Origin: Faecimorpha stercoravium
Lineage (GTDB): Bacteria; Bacillota; Clostridia; Lachnospirales; Bianqueaceae
Direction: 5' to 3'
Assembly: GCA_018712555.1 (NCBI GenBank)
Contig: DVGT01000020.1
Location: 1-37,013 of the forward strand
Length of the DNA: 37,013 nucleotides
The position numbers and the translations under genes are program-made. The stretch's first letter is position 1; every line of letters starts with the position of its first letter. This document shows positions 8,317-15,889 of the stretch, piece after piece. The notes beneath the pieces were generated by a model, which was not told where the DNA came from, did no database searches, and saw nothing but the letters and a program-made list of their open reading frames with translations.

Positions 8317-9333
8317 ACGCGGGAGAAGATCTATACCCGTAAGGGAGACAGCGGTCAGACAGGACTGGGCGGCGGACGCCGGGTGCCAAAGACCAATAGT
8401 CAGATCGAACTGGTGGGGGCGATTGAGGAGCTCATCAGCAATATAGGAGCGGCGAGGGCCTTCACCCCATCTTCTCAGGAGGAGCTGCGAGCGGATCTGC
8501 ACCACGTACAAATGCAGTTGAATCAGATTCTGCGGTATTTACGCAAGGATACAGCGCAGCATGTTACGTTGGGAGAAAACGCGGTCAGCGAGTTGGAGCA
8601 GAAGATCGACGCTTACGAGGCCTACTTTGAGGGATTTGATCCCTACGCAGTAGCGGAAAGATGCCGTACAGCGGCCTTGACAGAGGTGGCTCGCGCATCC
8701 GCCCGAAGGGCAGAGCGAGTATATGCGAAGGCAGATCTGGCTGTGGGTTCCAGAGAGTCAGCGCTGCATCGGCGCTACCTCAATCGACTGTCAGATTATC
8801 TGTGGGCAGTAGCCAGGTATCTGGATGCGACAGCTCCCCAGAGCAGAAACGAGAAGGCTGCTGTTTCAGAGGAAAGAGTGGTCATGACGTCATTAAAGGA
8901 GTTGAATGCGATGAACCCCATGTCGTTGCCGAATATTAAGACATTTATGCAGGCCTTGGAAGATGAAGCGGCCCGCAGAGGGCTTCAGCTCGTCATTGCG
9001 GTCTGCAATAAAGAGGGAAGGCCGATTGCGGTTCATGTCATGGATGACGCATTTGTCGCCAGTTACGATATTGCGGTCAATAAAGCCTTTACGGCAGTAT
9101 CCTTGAAGATGTCGACCAAAGAGCTGGCTAAGCTGTGTGTGCCAGGCGGACCTTTATATGGCCTGCAGCATACAAATCAAGGTAAGATTGTGATCTTTGG
9201 CGGAGGCGTGACCCTAAGAGACCGGGAAGGCAACATCCTGGGCGGGTTAGGCGTCAGTGGATCCACGGCAGAGATCGATACGATGATGGGAGATGTGGGC
9301 GAGGAGTTATTCCTACGCATGCAAAATCGATAA
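8317..9333 (+). CDS. pduO: PduO: cob(I)alamin adenosyltransferase fused to a GlcG/HbpS-type domain, ACG start
   Basis: The C-terminal half (from about 8884) is the heme-binding-like GlcG/HbpS domain of PduO (GGPLYGLQHTNQGKIVIFGG). The N-terminal half is the MMAB/PduO-type ATP:cobalamin adenosyltransferase, with RRAER and YLNRLSDYL. The family's obligatory ATP-binding N-terminus (KIYTRKGD, then QTGLGGGRRVPK) is encoded upstream of the first standard start, a GTG at 8383. Between the in-frame TGA at 8308 and that motif there is no ATG, GTG or TTG. ACG at 8317 stands exactly where a start is expected: 6 bases after AGGTGA (8305-8310), two codons before EKIYTR. It is therefore called as a 338-residue protein from ACG; a recent ATG->ACG mutation or sequencing error is the alternative. 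An internal ATG at 8884 after GAGGAAAGAG could give a separate GlcG domain. Confidence 0.85.
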   Translation, partial: TREKIYTRKGDSGQTGLGGGRRVPKTNSQIELVGAIEELISNIGAARAFTPSSQEELRADLHHVQMQLNQILRYLRKDTAQHVTLGENAVSELEQKIDAYEAYFEGFDPYAVAERCRTAALTEVARASARRAERVYAKADLAVGSRESALHRRYLNRLSDYLWAVARYLDATAPQSRNEKAAVSEERVVMTSLKELNAMNPMSLPNIKTFMQALEDEAARRGLQLVIAVCNKEGRPIAVHVMDDAFVASYDIAVNKAFTAVSLKMSTKELAKLCVPGGPLYGLQHTNQGKIVIFGGGVTLRDREGNILGGLGVSGSTAEIDTMMGDVGEELFLRMQNR

Positions 9334-9368
9334 AGTAAGAACGGAAATATAGAGATGGAGGTGTTATC

Positions 9369-10775
9369 TTGGCGGTAACAGAACAGGAATTACAGGAAAT
9401 TGTACGTTCCGTACTGTCTCAGATGAATGGCCTGCGTCCTTCCGAGCAGGAAGAGACGGGTATCTATGATACGATGGAAGAGGCTATTGAGGCCGCGGCA
9501 AGAGCGCAGAAGGAAATCCGGAGAATGCCTCTGGAGTTCCGGGAAAAGATCATTTCCAACATCCGGAAGCTGACCCTGGAAAATCTGCAGACATTGGCAG
9601 AGATGGGTGTAGCAGAGACCAAGATGGGAAATGTGGGACATAAGATCATCAAGCACCGCCTGGTAGCGGAGAAAACCCCTGGCACGGAGGATCTGTCCAC
9701 GATTGCCTGGTCGGGTGACAGAGGACTGACACTGGTAGAACAGGGACCCTTCGGAGTCATTGGTGCGATCACGCCGTCCACCAATCCCAGTGAGACGGTG
9801 CTGTGCAATTCGATAGGTATGCTGGCAGCTGGAAACAGCGTGGTATTTAATCCCCATCCGTCCGCGATCGGGGTATCCAGTTTCGCGGTATCGCTGGTGA
9901 ATAAGGCATCCATCATGGCAGGCGGCCCCGGCAGCATTGCTGCCACGGTGAAGAAGCCGACGCTGGCCACAGCGGATGTGATGTATAAGAGTAAGGACAT
10001 TCCGTTGCTGGTTGCAACAGGCGGTCCGGGCGTTGTCACAGCAGTATTGTCTACCGGTAAGCGTGCGATTGGCGCCGGCGCGGGAAATCCTCCTGTGGTA
10101 GTCGATGAGACGGCGGATATTCCGCATGCGGCAGAAAGCATCATCAACGGTGCGACGCTGGATAACAACCTGCCTTGTATCGCAGAAAAAGAGGTTGTCG
10201 TAGTCGACAGCGTGGCGGACGAACTGATTGCTGAAATGCAGAACTGCGGTGCCTATCTGCTGAAAGACGCGGACAAGATTGCCAAGCTTTCCGAGATGGT
10301 GGTAGTTCCCAATAAGAAGGGAAAGATGGCCGTTTCCAGAGACTGGGTGGGACGGGATGCCTATAAGTTCTTAAGAGCCTTAGGAATTGATGCCGATCCC
10401 AGTATTAAGTGTATTATCCTAGAAGCTCCTGAGGAGCATATCCTGGTGCAGACCGAGCTGATGATGCCGATTCTGGGCATCGTACGGGCTCCGAATGCGC
10501 AGGCGGCCATGGAGATGGGCGTACGCCTGGAGCATGGAAACCGTCATTCCGCGCATATGCACTCTAAAAATGTGGATCATCTGACACAGTTCGGTCAGAT
10601 GATTGATACAGCGATCTTTGTAAAGAATGGTCCGTCCTATGCGGCGTTGGGCTTTGGAGGCGAAGGCTTCCCCACCTTTACGATCGCAAGCCGTACCGGT
10701 GAGGGATTAACCTCTGCCCGTACGTTTACCAAATCTCGCCGCTGCGTCATGACCGACGCGTTGTGTATTCGATAA
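9369..10775 (+). CDS. pduP: CoA-acylating aldehyde dehydrogenase (PduP type)
   Basis: This 468-residue enzyme belongs to the acylating aldehyde dehydrogenases of microcompartments. C270 in NNLPCIAEKE is the catalytic thiol; GPFGVIGAITPSTNP and ATGGPGVV are cofactor-binding segments. It would oxidise L-lactaldehyde (or another short aldehyde) with NAD+ and CoA to the acyl-CoA inside the shell. The N-terminus (EQELQEIVRSVLSQMNG, residues 5-21) is an amphipathic encapsulation helix, separated by a short linker from the catalytic domain (about residue 35 on). The start is TTG at 9369, chosen because GGAGGTG (9357-9363) lies just upstream. PduL downstream is the natural partner for the acyl-CoA product. 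Confidence 0.92.
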   Translation: MAVTEQELQEIVRSVLSQMNGLRPSEQEETGIYDTMEEAIEAAARAQKEIRRMPLEFREKIISNIRKLTLENLQTLAEMGVAETKMGNVGHKIIKHRLVAEKTPGTEDLSTIAWSGDRGLTLVEQGPFGVIGAITPSTNPSETVLCNSIGMLAAGNSVVFNPHPSAIGVSSFAVSLVNKASIMAGGPGSIAATVKKPTLATADVMYKSKDIPLLVATGGPGVVTAVLSTGKRAIGAGAGNPPVVVDETADIPHAAESIINGATLDNNLPCIAEKEVVVVDSVADELIAEMQNCGAYLLKDADKIAKLSEMVVVPNKKGKMAVSRDWVGRDAYKFLRALGIDADPSIKCIILEAPEEHILVQTELMMPILGIVRAPNAQAAMEMGVRLEHGNRHSAHMHSKNVDHLTQFGQMIDTAIFVKNGPSYAALGFGGEGFPTFTIASRTGEGLTSARTFTKSRRCVMTDALCIR

Positions 10776-10790
10776 GGAGGAGCAGAAAAA

Positions 10791-12008
10791 ATGGATTTGA
10801 ATCAGGAAAACATTCAAAAGATTGTTGCTCAGGTCCTGTCAGAGATGAAGGGAACATCCAGCCAGCCGGCTCAAGCCGCCGCTCCCGCACAGTTTGAGAT
10901 TCCGAAGAAGGCTCGTGTGGCGATGCTTACCGCTCTGCGCAAGATTGAGATTAAGGAGTTTGACATCCCGGAGATCAGCGATGACGAGATGCTTGTGAAG
11001 GTAGAAGGCTGCGGTATCTGCGGTACGGACGTTCATGAGTATAAGAACGATCCTTTTGGTCTCATCCCTGTCGTGTTGGGACATGAGGGCAGCGGTGTGA
11101 TTGTGAAGATGGGTAAGAATATTACCATGGACACCACGGGTAAGCCGCTGACAGTAGGAGACCGTATCGTGACCTGTACTATTCCCTGTGGACATTGCGA
11201 TGCCTGCCTGAACATGCGCGACCGCGATAATCTGTGCGAAAATTCCGGTATCTATGGCTTGATGCCCGAAGACGATCATTATCATTTTAATGGCTGGTTT
11301 TCTGACTACTTGGTGATTCGTAAAGGCTCCACCTTCTTTAAGGTTAATGATATGAGCCTGAAGCTTCGTCTTCTGATCGAGCCTGCAGCGGTTGTAGTGC
11401 ATGCGGTGGAGAGAGCGAAGGCAACCGGTCTGATCACCTTCAATTCTAATGTATTGATTCAGGGCGTTGGTCCTATCGGTCTGATGCTTCTGGCTGTGGT
11501 CAGAACCATGGGTGTGGAAAACATCACGGTAGTAGATGGCGATGAGAAGCGTTTGCAGATGGCAAAGCGCTTTGGAGCTAAATATACAGTGAACTTCAAG
11601 AACTATAAAGACTTGGATGAAGAGATTCGTCGTGTGAAAGAAGTAACAGGCGGCCGTGGAGCGGACTTCGCATTCCAGTGTACTGGCGTACCGTCTGCAG
11701 CGTCGAATGTCTGGAAGTTTGTAAAGCGCGGCGGCGGCCTGGCGGAGATTGGTTTCTTCGTAGATAACGGCAGCTGCACCATCAATCCACACTTTGACAT
11801 CTGTAATAAGGAAATTACCATGGTTGGCTCCTGGACCTATAAGGTCAGCGATTATCCGATCACGATGGACTTCCTGAAGAGAGCGGTGGGAATCGGCCTT
11901 CCGATCGAGGAACTGGTAACGCATGAGTTCCCATTGGATCAGATGAATGAGGCTATGGATGTAAACATGAAGCAGCTGGGCATCAAGATTGCCTATGTAG
12001 CGAAGTAA
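10791..12008 (+). CDS. Zinc-dependent (MDR) alcohol dehydrogenase with N-terminal encapsulation peptide
   Basis: The 405 residues hold a medium-chain zinc dehydrogenase. Catalytic-zinc ligands are C77 (GICGTD), H98 and E99 (GHEG); structural-zinc cysteines are 133, 136, 139 and 149; the Rossmann motif is GVGPIGLM. Upstream is an amphipathic helix (NQENIQKIVAQVLSEM) and an Ala/Pro/Gln linker (residues 22-36), so the enzyme is almost certainly cargo. The expected job is to regenerate NAD+ by reducing lactaldehyde to 1,2-propanediol. Canonical Pdu compartments use an iron-type dehydrogenase (PduQ) here, so this is an analogous replacement. The ATG follows a near-perfect AAGGAGG site. Confidence 0.9.
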   Translation: MDLNQENIQKIVAQVLSEMKGTSSQPAQAAAPAQFEIPKKARVAMLTALRKIEIKEFDIPEISDDEMLVKVEGCGICGTDVHEYKNDPFGLIPVVLGHEGSGVIVKMGKNITMDTTGKPLTVGDRIVTCTIPCGHCDACLNMRDRDNLCENSGIYGLMPEDDHYHFNGWFSDYLVIRKGSTFFKVNDMSLKLRLLIEPAAVVVHAVERAKATGLITFNSNVLIQGVGPIGLMLLAVVRTMGVENITVVDGDEKRLQMAKRFGAKYTVNFKNYKDLDEEIRRVKEVTGGRGADFAFQCTGVPSAASNVWKFVKRGGGLAEIGFFVDNGSCTINPHFDICNKEITMVGSWTYKVSDYPITMDFLKRAVGIGLPIEELVTHEFPLDQMNEAMDVNMKQLGIKIAYVAK

Positions 12009-12015
12009 GATTCCC

Positions 12016-12342
12016 ATGGAAGCGGTGGGAATTCTGGAGGTATTCGGTTTGACGGCCGGTTTTGTGGCAGCGGATGCCGGCTGCAAGGCAGGAAACGTGC
12101 GAATCGGAGCCATGGATAAGAATAAGCCCGCAAACGCCGACAAACTGCCGGTTCCTCTCTTGGTATCCATCAAATTTCGAGGATCGGTAGAAGATGTAAA
12201 AGCGGCTATGGAAGCAGGCGTGGCGGCAGCAAACAAGATCAGCGGCGTCTATTCTCAGCATATTATTGCGCGTCCAGAGGAGGACACGGAGAAGATGCTG
12301 GATATTAGCTGTCTTGGAAAATATAAGCCGATGGAAACCTGA
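12016..12342 (+). CDS. BMC-H shell protein with enlarged pore loop
   Basis: This 108-residue BMC-domain protein (AVGILEVFGLTAGFVAADAG start, VYSQHIIARPEED end) starts 7 bases after the alcohol dehydrogenase stop without a clear ribosome binding site, so translational coupling is likely. Where PduA-like proteins have the short pore loop EKIGSG, this one has a longer stretch (about residues 33-48, MDKNKPANADKLPVP) before LLVSIKFRG. The central pore should be altered or covered. It is interpreted as a hexamer-forming facet protein with its own permeability, or an accessory shell protein. Confidence 0.88.
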   Translation: MEAVGILEVFGLTAGFVAADAGCKAGNVRIGAMDKNKPANADKLPVPLLVSIKFRGSVEDVKAAMEAGVAAANKISGVYSQHIIARPEEDTEKMLDISCLGKYKPMET

Positions 12343-12415
12343 TTATCAGGAAAAGGCTTGCGTGATTACAGGAAATCGAGTAAGATACTATTATAATCCT
12401 TAAGGAGGACTCAAA

Positions 12416-12691
12416 ATGTTAGAAGCATTAGGCATGATTGAAACAAGAGGTCTGGTAGCCGCGATTGAGGCTGCCGATGCGATGGTAAAGGCTGCAAATG
12501 TAACACTGATCGGAACGGAGAAGATCGGATCCGGACTGGTATCTGTGATGGTTCGCGGGGATGTAGGCGCGGTAAATGCAGCAGTAGAAGCTGGTTCTCA
12601 TGCAGCGCAGAATCTGGGTGAGATCATCGCGGTACATGTGATTCCGAGACCGCATAGCGACGTAGAGAAGATCCTGCCCACCTTAGACTAA
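12416..12691 (+). CDS. BMC-H hexameric shell protein, PduA-like (copy 1)
   Basis: A canonical 91-residue single-domain BMC protein: LGMIETRGLVAAIEAADAMV, pore loop TEKIGSG, VMVRGDVGAV and the C-terminal HVIPRPHSDVEKILP. Hexamers of this type tile the shell facets and let small polar metabolites through the pore. It has a strong AAGGAGGA ribosome binding site. A near-identical paralogue lies at 13026-13298, five differences in about 90 aligned residues by my count. Confidence 0.96.
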   Translation: MLEALGMIETRGLVAAIEAADAMVKAANVTLIGTEKIGSGLVSVMVRGDVGAVNAAVEAGSHAAQNLGEIIAVHVIPRPHSDVEKILPTLD

Positions 12692-12718
12692 TCTGGGCAA
12701 AGAAAGGAGCGGCAGTAA

Positions 12719-13048
12719 GTGCAGGCAATCGGTTTGTTTGAGCTGCAGGGCTATGTCCCGGCGTTAGCTGCCGTGGATACGATGTTGAAGGCAGCTGACG
12801 TGAAATTCCTGACATGGGAGAAAAAACTCGGCGGCTGGCTGGTAACAATTATTATTCAAGGCGAGGTATCTGCTGTGCAGGCGGCGCTGGACGCCGCCGA
12901 AGCACATACTATTCGGAAGGTGGCAGCGAAGGCAGTCATTGCCAATCCTCATCCGGAGGTCATGCGGCAGATCGAGATTAGCGCAAGTAAGTACAACTTT
13001 AATTTCTTAAAGGAGGATACAAACAATGGAAGCACTGGGAATGATTGA
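12719..13048 (+). CDS. BMC-H shell protein, divergent, with C-terminal tail
   Basis: The 109 residues contain a BMC fold (AIGLFELQGYVPALAAVDTM, pore loop WEKKLGGW, VTIIIQGEVSAV, IANPHPEVM) and a polar tail of about 20 residues. The tail is translated across the ribosome binding site of the next gene, overlapping it by 23 bases. The start is GTG at 12719, supported by AAAGGAG a few bases upstream. The pore motif KKLGGW has an aromatic residue where the PduA-like copies have SG, so its permeability should differ. The tail may be a by-product of coupling or a cargo contact; neither can be shown. Confidence 0.88.
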   Translation: MQAIGLFELQGYVPALAAVDTMLKAADVKFLTWEKKLGGWLVTIIIQGEVSAVQAALDAAEAHTIRKVAAKAVIANPHPEVMRQIEISASKYNFNFLKEDTNNGSTGND

Positions 13049-13298
13049 GACAAGAGGTTTAGTTGCTGCGATTGAGGCTGCGGATGCGATGGTGAAGGCA
13101 GCAAACGTAACCCTGATCGGTACCGAGAAGATCGGATCTGGACTGGTATCTGTGATGATTCGCGGAGACGTGGGCGCTGTAAAGGCGGCTACAGAGGCTG
13201 GATCCAATGCTGCACAGAATCTGGGCGAGATCATTGCGGTACATGTGATTCCGAGACCGCATAGCGACGTAGAGAAGATTCTGCCGACCCTGAAGTAA
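13026..13298 (+). CDS. BMC-H hexameric shell protein, PduA-like (copy 2)
   Basis: This 90-residue canonical BMC-H protein is almost the same as the one at 12416 (V/I, N/K, V/T, H/N and D/K changes plus one missing N-terminal Leu). The ribosome binding site AAAGGAGGA lies inside the 3' end of the preceding gene. The substitutions fall after the pore motif KIGSG, which is unchanged, so the two copies probably form similar or mixed hexamers. The pair flanks the divergent BMC-H gene, as expected after a duplication or gene conversion. Confidence 0.95.
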   Translation: MEALGMIETRGLVAAIEAADAMVKAANVTLIGTEKIGSGLVSVMIRGDVGAVKAATEAGSNAAQNLGEIIAVHVIPRPHSDVEKILPTLK

Positions 13299-13340
13299 GA
13301 TCCCTGACTGTATTCTATATAGAAAGTACAGGTGATACTT

Positions 13341-13994
13341 TTGCAGAATGAGAAATTAGTACAGGAGATCAGTCAGCTCATTCTGGAACAGCTGAAGGGC
13401 AGAACGCTGGAAGGAGATCCTAAGAAAAGCGTCAAGGTGGGCGTGTCTGCAAGACACGTTCACCTGTGCCGCGCGGATATGGATACCCTGTTTGGCACGG
13501 GCTCTGAGCTGACGCCTATGAAGGAGCTGATGGGAGGGCAATATGCCTCCAAGGAGACAGTGACGATTATCGGCCTGAAGCTGCGGCCGATCGAGAATGT
13601 TCGTGTGCTGGGACCGTTGCGCAAGGCAACGCAGGTAGAGGTTTCTGCAACGGACTGTATTCGTCTGGGCGTGAAGGCGCCGGTTCGTCTGTCGGGTGAC
13701 CTTGCCGGTTCTGCGCCGATTACGATTGTCGGGCCCAAAGGGGCTGTGACATTGAAAGAAGGATGTATCGTGGCGCAGCGTCATATTCATATGTCTCCAG
13801 AAGATGCGGCCCATTTTGGACTGCATGATAAACAGGTAGTCAGCGTACAGGCGCCCAGCGCTCGCGGTGGTATGCTGGAGAATGTGCCGATACGTGTGGA
13901 TTCCAGTTTCACGACGGAAATGCATATTGACACAGACGAGGCAAACGGCCTTGGAATCAAGAACGGCGATATGCTGCCTCTGGTTCTGGATTGA
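13341..13994 (+). CDS. pduL: PduL phosphate propanoyltransferase-type phosphotransacylase
   Basis: PduL-family proteins convert acyl-CoA and phosphate to acyl-phosphate and CoA, recycling CoA inside the compartment. Both metal-binding His pairs are visible: H39/H41 in SARHVHL and H148/H150 in QRHIHMSPEDAAHFGL, along with SATDCIRLG. The N-terminus (NEKLVQEISQLILEQLKG) is an encapsulation-type helix followed by a short linker. A GTG at 13332 is in frame, but it lies inside the ribosome binding site CAGGTGA; TTG at 13341 is better spaced and gives 217 residues. An acyl-phosphate-to-ATP kinase is not encoded here. Confidence 0.95.
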   Translation: MQNEKLVQEISQLILEQLKGRTLEGDPKKSVKVGVSARHVHLCRADMDTLFGTGSELTPMKELMGGQYASKETVTIIGLKLRPIENVRVLGPLRKATQVEVSATDCIRLGVKAPVRLSGDLAGSAPITIVGPKGAVTLKEGCIVAQRHIHMSPEDAAHFGLHDKQVVSVQAPSARGGMLENVPIRVDSSFTTEMHIDTDEANGLGIKNGDMLPLVLD

Positions 13995-14006
13995 TGAAGT
14001 ATCTAC

Positions 14007-14030
14007 GGCCGGCAGAGTTTTCTGTCGGCC
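14007..14030 (+). promoter_or_regulatory. Intra-operon hairpin between pduL and the vertex gene
   Basis: GGCCGGCAGA (14007-14016) pairs with TCTGTCGGCC (14021-14030), one G-T wobble, four-base loop, followed by GAATTTTA. The T-run is weak, so it may be an attenuator or a 3'-protecting structure that lowers expression of the minor shell proteins downstream. Confidence 0.55.
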
Positions 14031-14080
14031 GAATTTTATAAATCTGGCATATGGCGGCCTGAAAAGAGAGAGGTGTTAAA

Positions 14081-14356
14081 ATGCTAATTGCAAAAGTCAT
14101 TGGCACGGTGATCGCGACTCGTAAGAACAGCAATCTGATCGGAAGCAAATTCATGATTGTGGAGCCCCTTCCTGTTATGAATGCAGGGACGGAGAGATTG
14201 GTGGCTGTGGATCAGGCGGGCGCCGGGATCGATGATTTGGTTTTGGTAGCATTGGGCAGTGCGGCCAGAATGCAGACCGGTTGTCAGGACGCGTCGATTG
14301 ATGCGGCCATTGTAGGTATCGTGGATAATCCGGAAGAGATTATCATAAAGGAGTGA
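14081..14356 (+). CDS. eutN: BMC-P vertex protein (EutN/CcmL/PduN family)
   Basis: The 91 residues fit the pentameric vertex protein: MLIAKVIGTVIATRKNSNLIG, then KFMIVEPL, AVDQAGAGIDDLVLVALG-type strand-loop and IDAAIVGIVD. Pentamers cap the twelve corners of the shell, so one gene is enough. It has a good AGAGAGGTG ribosome binding site and lies 4 bases before pduT. Confidence 0.95.
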   Translation: MLIAKVIGTVIATRKNSNLIGSKFMIVEPLPVMNAGTERLVAVDQAGAGIDDLVLVALGSAARMQTGCQDASIDAAIVGIVDNPEEIIIKE

Positions 14357-14360
14357 CATC

Positions 14361-14930
14361 ATGGAAGAGTATCGCGCGTTAGGCATGATGGAGCTAAAGA
14401 GCATAGCACGAGGCTATGAGGCGGCGGATCAATTGGTGAAGACGGCGGACGTAGAATTTGTCACGGCCGTTACAACTTGTCCCGGCAAGTTCATCATCAT
14501 CATCCGGGGAGGCATAGCCGCGGTGCGTGCTGCGCTGGATCGTGCAGAGCAATTTTCCGCAGATTATGTGGTGGATACATTCTTGCTGGGAAATCCTGAT
14601 GATCAGGTATTTAATGCGCTGGTGAATCAGTATCCCTATTCCGCGCCGGATGCGATGGGCGTGGTGGAGACGTGGACAGCTGCTGCGGCGCTTGTCGCGG
14701 CAGATCAGGGTGTTAAGGCAGCGCAGAGTAACGTGGTGAAGATTGGTTTGGCACATCAGATCGGTGGTAAAGGGTATGTGATCTTTGTTGGAGAAGTGGC
14801 GGCCGTGCAGGCTTCGATAGAGGCCGCTGTACGAGATCCGCGTGTGTCGGCTAAGCTTGTGGATACGTCCTTGATTCCTTCGCCAGACCGCAGATTGTGG
14901 GAGTTGTTTTCGAACCGTGGATCTGAATAA
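14361..14930 (+). CDS. pduT: PduT-like tandem-BMC (BMC-T) shell protein with pore cysteine
   Basis: Two BMC domains (about 5-92 and 97-184) make a pseudohexamer-forming trimer. The motif TTCPGKF places C40 where the PduT pore Cys binds a 4Fe-4S cluster at the three-fold axis. The second-domain opening GVVETWTAAAALVAADQGVKA also matches PduT. An electron-conducting pore would allow redox exchange across the shell, consistent with an encapsulated NAD(H) cycle. It is the last gene of the operon and is followed by a clear terminator. Confidence 0.92.
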   Translation: MEEYRALGMMELKSIARGYEAADQLVKTADVEFVTAVTTCPGKFIIIIRGGIAAVRAALDRAEQFSADYVVDTFLLGNPDDQVFNALVNQYPYSAPDAMGVVETWTAAAALVAADQGVKAAQSNVVKIGLAHQIGGKGYVIFVGEVAAVQASIEAAVRDPRVSAKLVDTSLIPSPDRRLWELFSNRGSE

Positions 14931-14950
14931 GATTGGAAATATAAGGAAAA

Positions 14951-14975
14951 GAACCGATAAAAGTCGGTTCTTTTT
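14951..14975 (+). terminator. Terminator of the microcompartment operon
   Basis: GAACCGA (14951-14957) and TCGGTTC (14964-14970) form a stem with a six-base loop, followed by TTTTT. The A-run before it lets it work in the opposite direction too, for the minus-strand gene ending at 15017. Confidence 0.85.
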
Positions 14976-15016
14976 AAATAGATTTGAAATCTGATGCATT
15001 CCATGGTATACTGGTT

Positions 15017-15865
15017 TCAGGTACGAACCCGTTGGTTCGCGCGGTAGACCAGACGGCTGATCTGGGAGGCGACTTGGGCTTCATTGCCTGTATCGGCCTT
15101 GAAGGCAGATATGGGAGCCTGTGTAAGGCAATCCTGCAGTTCTTCGAGGAAGATTTCATATCGAGTTGACAGTTCTTCCAGAAGGTGAACGCAGGTAGCG
15201 GCCATACCATATTCAAGCAGCATGGACGCGACTTTACCTGGTTTCATTTGGAGGTGAACGCAGGCAATGCGTACAAGAAGCTCAGCAGGGCGTTGAGATA
15301 GGATGGCTACTTCAGTCAGAATCATGCGCTTTTGCGCTTCCAGAGCTTCTTGCAGGGCTTCATGCTGGAGCCATGTCTCCTCTGGCCCGGGGTGCCAGAT
15401 ATCAGAGACGAGTTCCCCCAATGTGCAGGCATCCTCTTCGTCGCTGACACGTCGATCCAGACTGAGGGATACGGGAGCCATGTGGCGGTAGATGTCTACC
15501 AGCCGATGATTGACCATGGTATATACATAGGCAAGTTGCGCGGAGAGAGGACGCTTCAGGACGTGATCGAATTTGTCGACGATGTGGATCAGAATGCTGT
15601 CCTGGATATCTTCCAACTCCATACCGCGCTCCAGGAGAGCGCGAACGCGGTATGCATTGCCGTCGGTACGTTCGCCCTTGCGGTTATACTGATTCTTAGA
15701 GGCCAGCGCGTAGTAATTGATGTAGTCGCGCAGGCATACCCAGAGCGAAGTGTACAGCGCCTCGTTTTCGGGCAGAGAAAGCTCTGTGATGGTGTGGATA
15801 TCCTGTGTGGAGATTGTGGATAAAACAGCGTATAAATTTTCGCGGCAGAGATGAGTAGATGTCAT
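15017..15865 (-). CDS. Sigma-70/ECF-like protein, divergent
   Basis: The middle of this 282-residue protein resembles sigma region 2: LEDIQDSILIHIVDKFD, then AYVYTMVNHRLVDIYRH, which has the NRLIDxxR-like end typical of ECF factors. A linker SLDRRVSDEEDACTLGELV then resembles the acidic stretch before region 4. A weaker region-4-like segment follows (QRPAELLVRIACVHLQMKP). The first 80 residues and last 60 are unlike standard ECF sigma factors. It is transcribed away from the 16005-20218 operon and may control it. Its ATG has an AGGAGGA site. The alternative is a fossil or structural relative that no longer binds polymerase. Confidence 0.5.
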   Translation of the reverse strand: MTSTHLCRENLYAVLSTISTQDIHTITELSLPENEALYTSLWVCLRDYINYYALASKNQYNRKGERTDGNAYRVRALLERGMELEDIQDSILIHIVDKFDHVLKRPLSAQLAYVYTMVNHRLVDIYRHMAPVSLSLDRRVSDEEDACTLGELVSDIWHPGPEETWLQHEALQEALEAQKRMILTEVAILSQRPAELLVRIACVHLQMKPGKVASMLLEYGMAATCVHLLEELSTRYEIFLEELQDCLTQAPISAFKADTGNEAQVASQISRLVYRANQRVRT

Positions 15866-15889
15866 GATGGGTTCCTCCTGTAGTGAATT

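Noticed and set aside
8383..9333. GTG start for pduO
   Set aside because: It would remove the conserved ATP-binding N-terminus that is encoded in frame just upstream; the ACG start explains family alignment and ribosome binding site spacing.
10839..12236. 465-codon minus-strand open frame opposite the alcohol dehydrogenase
   Set aside because: Long antisense frames arise from the codon usage of the strongly supported plus-strand gene; there is no start signal and no family resemblance.
13332..13340. GTG start for pduL
   Set aside because: The GTG is part of the ribosome binding site; the TTG three codons later has proper spacing.
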